Source of the DNA: Pseudomonadota bacterium
GTDB taxonomy: Bacteria; Pseudomonadota; Alphaproteobacteria; Sphingomonadales; Sphingomonadaceae
Direction: 5' to 3'
Assembly: GCA_023386515.1 (NCBI GenBank)
Contig: JAEWJQ010000252.1
Coordinates: 1-6,498, forward strand
DNA length: 6,498 nucleotides
This document shows, piece after piece, positions 1 to 5,206 of this stretch (position 1 is the first letter of the stretch; every line of letters starts with the position of its first letter). Below the pieces are notes generated by a model. The model ran no database searches. It had not been told where the DNA came from and was given only the letters and a program-made list of their open reading frames with translations. The translations under genes and the position numbers were made by a program.

Positions 1-1
1 G

Positions 2-1180
2 GTGCGCGCCGACCGCGACGCCGCGCGTGCCGAGATCGCGGCGTTGCGGGCGCAGGGCGAGGCGTTCGAAGCGCGGTTGGTCGAACTGCGCGAGGCCAAG
101 GACGTCATGGCGGCGCAATTCGGCGAGGTCGCCAACCGCCTGCTGTCCGACGCGCAAAAGGCGTTCTTGGAGCGGGCCGAGGCGCGCTTCCGCCAGTCGG
201 AGGAAAGCGCCGGCCAGAATCTCAAGGCGCTGCTGCAGCCGGTCAACGAGCGGCTGTCGCGCTACGAGGAGGGCGTCGCCAAGGGCGAGGCGGAGCGGCG
301 CGACGCCTTCGGCGACCTCAAGGGGCAGATCGAGCAGATGCGCCTGGGCCAGGAGCGCGTCTCCGGCGAGGCGGCGAAACTGGTCAATGCGCTGCGCAAC
401 GCCCCCAAGGCGCGCGGGCGCTGGGGCGAGCAGCAATTGCGCAACGTGCTGGAAAGCTGCGGCCTTTCCGAACACACCGATTTCGCGATGGAGGTCAGCG
501 TCGCCGACGGCGAGGGCGGGCGGCTGCGCCCCGACGCGATCGTCCGGGTGCCGGGCGGCAAGTCGCTGATCATCGACGCCAAAGTGTCGCTCAACGCCTA
601 TCAGGACGCCTTTGGCGCGGTGGACGAGGCGGAGCGGCAGATCGGCCTCGCCGCCCATGCCCAGTCGATGCGCGTCCACGTCAACGGCCTCGGCAACAAG
701 GCCTATTGGGCGCAATTCGACGACGCGCCCGAATATGTCATCATGTTCGTTCCCGGTGAGCATTTCCTGTCGGCGGCGCTCGAGCACGACCCGACCTTGT
801 GGGACTTCGCCTTCGACAAGCGCGTCCTTCTCGCCACCCCGACCAATCTGATCGCCATCGCCCGCACCGTCTCGGCGGTGTGGCGGCAGGAGAAGCTGGC
901 CAGCCAGGCGCGCGAGATCGGTACGCTCGGCAAGGAATTGTACCAGCGGCTGGCGGTGATGGGCGGCCATGTCGCCCGGCTCGGCAAGAACCTCGACACT
1001 GCGATGGGCGCCTATAACGCCTTTGTCGGCAGCCTCGAAAGCCAGGTGCTGACCAGCGCCAAGCGGTTCGAATCGCTCAACATCGACACCGGCGGCAAGG
1101 CGATCGATGCCCTGCCGGTCGGCGAGCAGAATGCCCGGCCGCTGACCAAGCTGACGGCGGCGGTGCCCGAGGAGGTGTGA
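2..1180 (+). CDS. rmuC: DNA recombination protein RmuC, 3' part (5' end outside window)
   Basis: RmuC-family protein. In E. coli RmuC limits recombination at inverted repeats, and the family has a nuclease-like fold, but its biochemistry is poorly defined. Visible here are an alanine/glutamate/arginine-rich N-terminal part with coiled-coil character (residues 1-130 of this fragment) and then the conserved RmuC domain. That domain has RGRWGEQQLRNVLE at 138-151, a PD...DAK pattern (P177-D178, D192-A193-K194) matching a PD-(D/E)XK core, YVIMFVPGEHFLSAAL at 245-260 and LLATPTNLIAIARTVSAVWR at 276-295. The GTG at base 2 is probably not the true start: full proteins usually begin with a membrane anchor and more coiled coil, both missing here, so the gene should continue beyond the left edge. 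The stop is one base before the next gene, suggesting a shared transcript. The family assignment is secure; the role in this organism is inferred. Confidence 0.93.
   Translation: MRADRDAARAEIAALRAQGEAFEARLVELREAKDVMAAQFGEVANRLLSDAQKAFLERAEARFRQSEESAGQNLKALLQPVNERLSRYEEGVAKGEAERRDAFGDLKGQIEQMRLGQERVSGEAAKLVNALRNAPKARGRWGEQQLRNVLESCGLSEHTDFAMEVSVADGEGGRLRPDAIVRVPGGKSLIIDAKVSLNAYQDAFGAVDEAERQIGLAAHAQSMRVHVNGLGNKAYWAQFDDAPEYVIMFVPGEHFLSAALEHDPTLWDFAFDKRVLLATPTNLIAIARTVSAVWRQEKLASQAREIGTLGKELYQRLAVMGGHVARLGKNLDTAMGAYNAFVGSLESQVLTSAKRFESLNIDTGGKAIDALPVGEQNARPLTKLTAAVPEEV
1169..1175 (+). promoter_or_regulatory. Ribosome binding site of the ATPase gene, inside the end of rmuC
   Basis: GAGGAGG lies 6 bases before the GTG at 1182 and overlaps the last codons of rmuC. 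This strong, well-spaced Shine-Dalgarno sequence supports GTG 1182 over the ATG at 1275. It also implies that translation of the two genes is coupled. Confidence 0.75.
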
Positions 1181-1181
1181 G

Positions 1182-1946
1182 GTGGCGCGCGGCCGGCCCT
1201 TGCGGCTGCCGCCGCCCTATCTCAAGCGGATCGCCTTCCGCCCGGACGTGACGATCGACCGCAGCGCGTACCCCATGTCGCTCCCCTTCCTGCGCCACGA
1301 CGACTTCGCGCTGGAGTTCGACCGGGCGGTGACGATCCTCGTCGGCGAGAACGGCGTGGGCAAATCGACCCTGCTCGAGGCGATCGCCGCCATCGCCGGG
1401 TTCGACCAGGCGGGCGGCGGCCCCGGCTATCGGCCGATCGATCATAGCGGCGCCCGCGAGCGCAACGGCGATGTGCTCGCCGCCGCGATGCGCGCCAGCT
1501 GGCTGCCCAAGGTCGGGCAGGGCTGGTTCTTCCGGGCCGAATCCTTCTTCTCCGTCGCCCGCTATCTCGATCGCGCCGCAGCGGAGTCGCGCGGCGAAGC
1601 GCCGGACTTCCTGTCGCATTCCCACGGCGAGGGGTTTCTGCGCTTCTTCGAGGAACGCTGCACCCGGCCGGGCATCTTCCTCTTCGACGAACCCGAATCC
1701 GCGCTGTCCCCGGCACGGCAGTTCGAATTCCTGAAGTTGCTCAGGACGATGCAGGACAGCGGACAGACGCAGGTGATCATGGCGACGCACTCGCCCGTGC
1801 TCATGGCGCTGCCCGGTGCCGCGCTGATCGGCATGACCCGAGGCGAACTCGCACCGACGACGTTGGAGGAGACGGACCACTACCGGCTGATGAGGGCTTT
1901 CGCGGTCGATCCGGCCGGCACGATCGCAGCGATGCTCGATGGTTGA
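1182..1946 (+). CDS. AAA/ABC-type ATPase, COG3910-like
   Basis: A stand-alone soluble ATPase of 254 residues resembling the predicted ATPases of COG3910. Visible motifs are Walker A GENGVGKST (residues 55-63), a signature-like SHGEGFLRFF (147-156), Walker B GIFLFDEPESALSP (164-177) and an H-loop ATHSP (201-205). This is the full ABC/SMC-type nucleotide-binding set. There is no membrane segment and no long coiled coil between the Walker motifs, so it is neither a transporter subunit with visible partners nor an SMC protein. GTG 1182 is chosen as start because the leader PPYLKRIAF (11-19) is typical of the family and a good ribosome binding site precedes it. Starting at ATG 1275 would remove that segment. 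One base separates it from rmuC, which hints at a DNA-related role, but substrate and partners are unknown. Confidence 0.88.
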   Translation: MARGRPLRLPPPYLKRIAFRPDVTIDRSAYPMSLPFLRHDDFALEFDRAVTILVGENGVGKSTLLEAIAAIAGFDQAGGGPGYRPIDHSGARERNGDVLAAAMRASWLPKVGQGWFFRAESFFSVARYLDRAAAESRGEAPDFLSHSHGEGFLRFFEERCTRPGIFLFDEPESALSPARQFEFLKLLRTMQDSGQTQVIMATHSPVLMALPGAALIGMTRGELAPTTLEETDHYRLMRAFAVDPAGTIAAMLDG

Positions 1947-1978
1947 GCCGAGCGGCCGCCATAAACTTCGCTCAACGC

Positions 1979-2001
1979 AAAAAGGTCCGCATCCCCCGGA
2001 C
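1979..2001 (-). terminator. Possible rho-independent terminator on the minus strand
   Basis: Read on the minus strand, GTCCG, a 7-base loop and CGGAC form a 5-bp GC-rich hairpin, followed by C and five T residues. This is the classic shape, though the stem is short. It could end transcription of the minus-strand operon whose last gene stops at 2300. The transcript would then run antisense through the whole small gene at 2072-2296. On the plus strand the hairpin is followed only by ATATTT, so it would be a weak terminator for the ATPase gene. Confidence 0.35.
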
Positions 2002-2032
2002 ATATTTGCACGCGGCGGCATTGGACTGTCGA

Positions 2033-2055
2033 AATCGTCAGTATTTCTGACGGTT
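2033..2055 (+). promoter_or_regulatory. Perfect inverted repeat in the leader of the small repeat-protein gene
   Basis: CGTCAG (2036-2041), loop TATTT, CTGACG (2047-2052) are exact reverse complements. In RNA the stem extends through a U-G wobble and two A-U pairs to 9 bp. It ends 4 bases before the ribosome binding site of the next gene. It could be an operator for a dimeric repressor or a 5' leader hairpin affecting translation or stability. The plus strand shows no T-run after it, so it is not a terminator in that direction. Function is not known. Confidence 0.4.
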
Positions 2056-2059
2056 CGCG

Positions 2060-2065
2060 AAGGAG
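2060..2065 (+). promoter_or_regulatory. Ribosome binding site deciding the start of the small gene
   Basis: AAGGAG lies 6 bases before GTG 2072. The out-of-frame ATG at 2070 leads to a stop after 16 codons. The in-frame ATG at 2081 would be 15 bases away, too far. GTG 2072 is therefore preferred. Confidence 0.65.
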
Positions 2066-2071
2066 AGCGAT

Positions 2072-2296
2072 GTGGGCGGCATGTATCGGGGCACGCTGGT
2101 CATGGATCAGGACGGCGTGATGGACGGGATGGTTGCGGGCAATGTGATCGTCCGGCGCGGTTGCCGCGTGCGGATCGCCGGAATGGTCAGCGGCGACCTG
2201 CGCGTCGAACAGGGCGCCGAGGCGCATGTCTCCGGCATGATCGCCGGCCGCATCCATCAGGATGGCGGCCGGGTGCTGGTCACCGGTCTCGCCTGA
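2072..2296 (+). CDS. Small bactofilin-like repeat protein
   Basis: A 74-residue protein with no enzyme motif, signal peptide or membrane segment. It consists mostly of an 18-residue repeat: units start at D18, A36 and S54 and a fourth begins at T71. Each opens with GM(V/I) followed by a GD/GN/GR pair three positions on, then alternating hydrophobic residues and a central glycine. Such a period matches one turn of the right-handed beta-helix in bactofilins (polymer-forming cytoskeletal proteins), but those usually have more turns and disordered tails. This could be a minimal polymer-forming scaffold, a capping subunit, or an unrelated beta-solenoid. It has its own leader with an inverted repeat. 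Its stop is 3 bases from the stop of the convergent methyltransferase gene. The repeat and good ribosome binding site argue that it is real; the function is unknown. Confidence 0.72.
   Translation: MGGMYRGTLVMDQDGVMDGMVAGNVIVRRGCRVRIAGMVSGDLRVEQGAEAHVSGMIAGRIHQDGGRVLVTGLA
2123..2281 (+). repeat. Tandem 54-base coding repeat, three degenerate copies
   Basis: Three in-frame units (2123-2176, 2177-2230 and a 51-base copy 2231-2281) encode the 17-18-residue repeats of the small protein. At DNA level the copies share only the start (GG-ATG-[AG]T[TC]-N3-GGC-like) and have diverged elsewhere. It is therefore an old protein repeat rather than a recent duplication. Confidence 0.55.
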
Positions 2297-2299
2297 GCG

Positions 2300-3100
2300 T
2301 CAGCCGCGCTGCTGCGCGAGCACCTCATAGGCCATCACCGCCGTCGCCACCGCCGCGTTCAAGCTGTCGGCCTTGCCGAGCATCGGGATCTTGACCAGCA
2401 GGTCGCAGGCTGCGGCATAATCCGCCGGCATGCCCTGCGCCTCGTTGCCGGTGAGCAGGAAGGTCGGGGCTGCGTAGCGCGCCGCACGATAATCCTGCTC
2501 GGTGTCGAGGCTGAGGCCGACCAGCTGCCCCGGCCCCTGGCGCAGCCAGTCGAGGAAGGGCTGCCAGTCGGTGTGCACCACCGGCACTGTGAACAGCGCC
2601 CCCATGCTCGCCCGCACCGCCTCGCCCGAGAAGGGATCGACGCTCTCGCCGATCAGGATCAGCCCGCCGGCGCCCACCGCATCGCCGGTGCGCAGGATCG
2701 TGCCGAGATTGCCCGGATCGCGCAGCCGCTCGGCGACCAGCCAGATGCCCGAACGCTCGCGGTCGAGATCGCTCAGGCTGACGTCGAACTCCTCGAACAC
2801 GCCGACGACCGCCTGCGGATTGTCCTTGCCGGACAGCTTGGACAGGATGTCGGGGGTGGTCTGGATCGACTCGCCGCCCGCCGCCTCGACCTCGACCGAA
2901 AGGGCATGGACGAGTGGATGGCCGGCGCTTTGCCCGGCGTAGAACAGCAGCCGCGGGATCCGCCCGGTCTCGCGCGCCTCGGTCAGGATGCGCAGCCCTT
3001 CGGCGAGGAACTGGCGCGCGGCGCGGCGGTGACGCTTGTCGCGCAGGTCGCGGACACGCTTGACGAGCGGATTGGAAAAGGCGGTGATCTCTCGCGGCAT
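2300..3100 (-). CDS. SpoU/TrmH-family RNA 2'-O-methyltransferase
   Basis: A predicted SAM-dependent 2'-O-ribose methyltransferase of the SPOUT fold, 266 residues, acting on tRNA or rRNA in the cytoplasm. The N-terminal part (about 1-105) resembles the SpoU substrate-binding domain, with FLAEGLRIL at 31-39. The catalytic part shows motif 1 at 124-143 (E124, N131, R137 in RDPGNLGTILRTGDAVG), motif 2 LLTGNEAQGMP (215-225) and motif 3 IPMLGKADSLNAAVA (238-252, with the conserved S246 and N248). These build the knotted SAM pocket. The length is normal for the family. The ATG start is supported by GGAGG seven bases upstream. It follows HPr by 37 bases and is probably the last gene of the operon. 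The sequence does not say which nucleotide is modified; an rRNA or tRNA guanosine/uridine site is equally possible. Confidence 0.93.
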   Translation of the reverse strand: MPREITAFSNPLVKRVRDLRDKRHRRAARQFLAEGLRILTEARETGRIPRLLFYAGQSAGHPLVHALSVEVEAAGGESIQTTPDILSKLSGKDNPQAVVGVFEEFDVSLSDLDRERSGIWLVAERLRDPGNLGTILRTGDAVGAGGLILIGESVDPFSGEAVRASMGALFTVPVVHTDWQPFLDWLRQGPGQLVGLSLDTEQDYRAARYAAPTFLLTGNEAQGMPADYAAACDLLVKIPMLGKADSLNAAVATAVMAYEVLAQQRG

Positions 3101-3110
3101 GCCGTCCCCT

Positions 3111-3124
3111 CCCGCATCCGCGGG
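3111..3124 (-). promoter_or_regulatory. Small GC hairpin abutting the trmH ribosome binding site
   Basis: On the minus strand CCCGC, loop GGAT and GCGGG form a 5-bp all-GC hairpin. Its 3' arm runs directly into the AGGGGA of the Shine-Dalgarno region (3113-3105). It may partly mask the ribosome binding site. No T-run follows, so it is not a terminator between HPr and trmH. Confidence 0.3.
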
Positions 3125-3137
3125 CGGGTCTGCAAGC

Positions 3138-3410
3138 TCAATCTTCGCCGAACTTGGCCTCGACCAGTTCGCACAGCGCCGACACCGCCTGATCGGCGCC
3201 GTCTCCCGCCGCGCTGATCGTGATCGTGTCGCCCATCGCTGCGCCCAGCATCATCAGGCCCATGATCGACGTGCCGGTGACGGCGCCATCGTCCTTGCGG
3301 ACCTGCACTTCGCAGGGCTGCGTCGAGGCCAGCGTCACGAACTTGGCGCTCGCGCGTGCGTGGAGGCCGCGCTTGTTGGTGATCAGCACGGCCCGCTCGA
3401 CCGCGCTCAT
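3138..3410 (-). CDS. ptsH: Phosphocarrier protein HPr (regulatory/Npr type)
   Basis: A 90-residue HPr that receives phosphate from enzyme I on histidine and passes it to EIIA proteins in the cytoplasm. The active-site motif RGLHARASAKFV (14-25) contains the phosphorylatable H17. The second site, TSIMGLMMLG (47-56), contains S48 at the position of the serine that HPr kinase modifies. Having both sites fits the HprK gene two genes upstream. The length is normal. The start overlaps the EIIA stop by four bases (ATGA), and GAGG lies seven bases before it inside EIIA, so the two should be translated together. Enzyme I is not in the window and must be encoded elsewhere. With no permease nearby, this HPr probably serves regulation rather than sugar uptake, as in other alphaproteobacteria. 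Confidence 0.95.
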   Translation of the reverse strand: MSAVERAVLITNKRGLHARASAKFVTLASTQPCEVQVRKDDGAVTGTSIMGLMMLGAAMGDTITISAAGDGADQAVSALCELVEAKFGED

Positions 3411-3832
3411 GCGGCCGCCTCGCCGAGCACTTCGGAGGCGACCGAGATATATTTGCGCCCCGCCTCACGCGCGGCGGCGACCGCCTCGACCACCTTCATC
3501 GACCGCCGCGCCGAGCCCAGGCGGATCAGCATCGGCAGGTTCATGCCGGCGATCACCTCCACCCGGCCACGCTCCATCAGCGAGATGGCGAGGTTTGACG
3601 GCGTGCCGCCGAACAGGTCGGTCAGCACGATCACGCCGCGCCCGGCATCGACCGCGCCGATCGCCTCCGCGATGTCCGCCCGCCGCGTCTCCATGTCGTC
3701 GTCCGGACCGATCGAGATCGTCGCGATCCGCTCCTGCGGGCCGACGACGTGGATCATCGCGGTCACGAACTCCTCGGCGAGCCGGCCGTGGGTCACCAGA
3801 ACAAGGCCAATCATGTCAGACGTATTACTCAT
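3407..3832 (-). CDS. Mannose-family PTS EIIA protein
   Basis: A 141-residue EIIA domain of the mannose/fructose/sorbose family (ManX/PtsM-like). It has LVLVTHGRLAEEFV at 10-23, where H15 is the expected phosphorylation site. A second conserved stretch is IVLTDLFGGTPSNLA (88-102), and NLPML follows at about 118-122. It is a free EIIA: the IIB domain that usually follows is absent, and no IIC/IID permease genes are present. Phosphate from HPr would thus serve signalling. The ATG at 3832 overlaps the rapZ stop (ATGA) and is preferred, although the second methionine at residue 7 would give the more usual MIGLVLVTHG start and neither has a strong close ribosome binding site. In rhizobia and Caulobacter-like bacteria homologues are encoded beside HPr and HprK. 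Its downstream target here is unknown. Confidence 0.94.
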   Translation of the reverse strand: MSNTSDMIGLVLVTHGRLAEEFVTAMIHVVGPQERIATISIGPDDDMETRRADIAEAIGAVDAGRGVIVLTDLFGGTPSNLAISLMERGRVEVIAGMNLPMLIRLGSARRSMKVVEAVAAAREAGRKYISVASEVLGEAAA

Positions 3833-4743
3833 GCTGTGGCCGGCGGCCCCTCAAGCGAGTCCTGTGGCGCGGCGCCCAGGTCGCGATGCGCGATGGTGGG
3901 CGAAAAACCGTCTGCGCGCAACCGGCTTGCAAGTGTCGCGGCGACGTGGACCGAGCGGTGTCTCCCTCCGGTACAGCCGATAGCGACCGTGACGTACGAT
4001 TTGCCCTCGGCCCGATAGCGCGGCAGCAGCAGCCGCAGCAGGCCATGGATGCGATCGATCGCCTCGGGGTAGGCCGGGTCGGCGGCGACATAGGCGGCGA
4101 CGTCGGCATCGAGCCCGGTCCCCGGCCGTAGCGCCGGCACCCAATGCGGATTGCGGAGGAAGCGCATGTCGAACACCAGATCGGCATTGCGGGGCAGCCC
4201 GCGCGCAAAGCCGAAAGAGAGGATCGACAGAACCGGCGCATCGGTACCCGACCGCGCGAACGTCTCGCGGATTTGCTGCGCAAGGGCGTGCGAGGACAGA
4301 TTGGTGGTGTCGATCAACCGGTTCGCCCATTCGCGCAGCGGCGCCAGCAACTCCCGCTCGCGGGCGATGCCGTCGCTCGCCGGGCGATCGGGAGCAAGCG
4401 GGTGTCGCCGCCGGGTCTCGGAATAGCGCCGCCCCAGTTCACCGCCCGCGCAGTCGAGGAACAGCATACCGATGTCGAGCCCGTGCTCGTCGCGCAGTAC
4501 GCGGATGCGCTCGACGATGCGCTCGGGCGCAAAATCCCGGGTCCGCGATCCGATGCCGATCGCCAGCGGCTGTCCGGCGTCACCCGCCCCTTCGGCCAAG
4601 GGCGATTCGAGCAGACGGTTGAGGAGGGTAAGGGGCAAATTGTCGACCACCTCCCAGCCGATATCCTCCAGCGTCTTGAGTACGGTCGACTTGCCCGCAC
4701 CCGACATACCGGTGACGAGCAGAATGTCCTTGCGATCGCTCAT
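3829..4743 (-). CDS. rapZ: RNase adapter/nucleotide-binding protein RapZ
   Basis: A 304-residue RapZ (YvcJ/YhbJ) family protein. The N-terminal kinase-like domain shows Walker A GMSGAGKST (12-20), VDNLP (33-37) and YSETRRRHPL (107-116). The C-terminal domain carries SFGFARGLPRNADLVFDMRF (176-195), RNPHW (197-201) and GCTGGRHRSV (256-265), all hallmark segments. The last 15 residues are a loose proline/alanine tail. In E. coli RapZ delivers the small RNA GlmZ to RNase E and senses glucosamine-6-phosphate. GlmY/GlmZ are not known in alphaproteobacteria, so the role here is likely different, perhaps metabolite or nucleotide sensing tied to the PTS. It lies 10 bases after hprK and overlaps EIIA by four bases. 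The stretch TGAGGGTGGG before the ATG includes the hprK stop and can serve as ribosome binding site. The family call is secure; the function here is inferred. Confidence 0.96.
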   Translation of the reverse strand: MSDRKDILLVTGMSGAGKSTVLKTLEDIGWEVVDNLPLTLLNRLLESPLAEGAGDAGQPLAIGIGSRTRDFAPERIVERIRVLRDEHGLDIGMLFLDCAGGELGRRYSETRRRHPLAPDRPASDGIARERELLAPLREWANRLIDTTNLSSHALAQQIRETFARSGTDAPVLSILSFGFARGLPRNADLVFDMRFLRNPHWVPALRPGTGLDADVAAYVAADPAYPEAIDRIHGLLRLLLPRYRAEGKSYVTVAIGCTGGRHRSVHVAATLASRLRADGFSPTIAHRDLGAAPQDSLEGPPATA

Positions 4744-4753
4744 CGGCCCACCC

Positions 4754-5188
4754 TCATGCCGGTGTCGCCTCAGGCTGGCGCAGGGCCCATTCGATCTTGA
4801 TCGGCGTGGATGGGAAGGCGGCGTCGAAGGCCAGTTCGCGGACCGCCACCCCGGCGATACGTCGTACCCGTCGCTCGGGCATGCGCACCGGCTCGTCTCC
4901 CAGCCGGACGATCAGTGCCACCGGCGCCTCAACGACATTCGGCAGCGTCAGGATGCCGACGCCGCGGACCTCGATCCGCCCGCGGATCGTGTCCGGTGCC
5001 CTGGCGACGAGCATGTCGCCGCGGCGCATCAACACCGTGTAATCGTCGCTGACCAGCGTCGCGCCGCGATCGATCAGGCGTAGGGCGAGATCAGACTTAC
5101 CGACCCCCGATGGCCCTTCCAGCACGACGGCCTGGTCGTCGATCGCGATCGTGGTCGCGTGCAGGGTTTCCGAAGAGAGCACCGCCAT
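4754..5188 (-). CDS. hprK: HPr kinase/phosphorylase, short alphaproteobacterial form
   Basis: This enzyme phosphorylates HPr on its regulatory serine with ATP or pyrophosphate and can reverse the reaction. Visible are Walker A GPSGVGKSD (25-33), the acidic LVSDDYT (45-51) and the family signature RGRIEVRGVGIL (70-81 region). At 144 residues it is half the length of Gram-positive HprK (about 310). It lacks the whole N-terminal domain and most of the C-terminal helix after the signature, as usual for alphaproteobacterial forms. The N-terminus is not misplaced: only six sense codons separate the ATG from the in-frame chvG stop. The ribosome binding site is poor; AAGG lies 15 bases upstream, so translation may depend on ribosomes finishing chvG. 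A GTG two codons downstream is a possible alternative start. HPr with a matching serine is encoded two genes later. Kinase activity is likely; phosphorylase activity cannot be judged. Confidence 0.93.
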   Translation of the reverse strand: MAVLSSETLHATTIAIDDQAVVLEGPSGVGKSDLALRLIDRGATLVSDDYTVLMRRGDMLVARAPDTIRGRIEVRGVGILTLPNVVEAPVALIVRLGDEPVRMPERRVRRIAGVAVRELAFDAAFPSTPIKIEWALRQPEATPA

Positions 5189-5206
5189 GGAGGGTATCGT
5201 TCGCCT

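Noticed and set aside
1942..1976. Inverted repeat GTTGAGC/GCTCAAC around the ATPase stop codon, with a GCGGCCGC palindrome in its 20-base loop
   Set aside because: A 7-bp stem with a long loop and no T-run after it on the plus strand does not make a convincing terminator. It may only matter for mRNA 3'-end stability.
1077..2021. Long open frame (314 codons) on the minus strand opposite the ATPase gene
   Set aside because: Its translation is low-complexity Arg/Ala/Gly/Pro-rich with no motif, and the plus strand has a clear Walker-motif protein. It is a high-GC shadow frame.
2021..2047. TTGGAC followed by TATTTC as a possible promoter of the small gene
   Set aside because: Spacing is only 15 bases, both boxes are weak matches, and the second lies in the hairpin loop. 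It is not strong enough to call.
2573..3217. Open frame of 214 codons on the plus strand opposite trmH and the end of HPr
   Set aside because: It runs antisense to the three SpoU motifs, has no recognisable domain and crosses a gene boundary on the other strand. It is a shadow frame.
3812..3814. Internal methionine as alternative start of EIIA
   Set aside because: It gives a more typical N-terminus but has no ribosome binding site, while ATG 3832 overlaps the rapZ stop in the same ATGA style as the next junction. The upstream start is kept, with some doubt.
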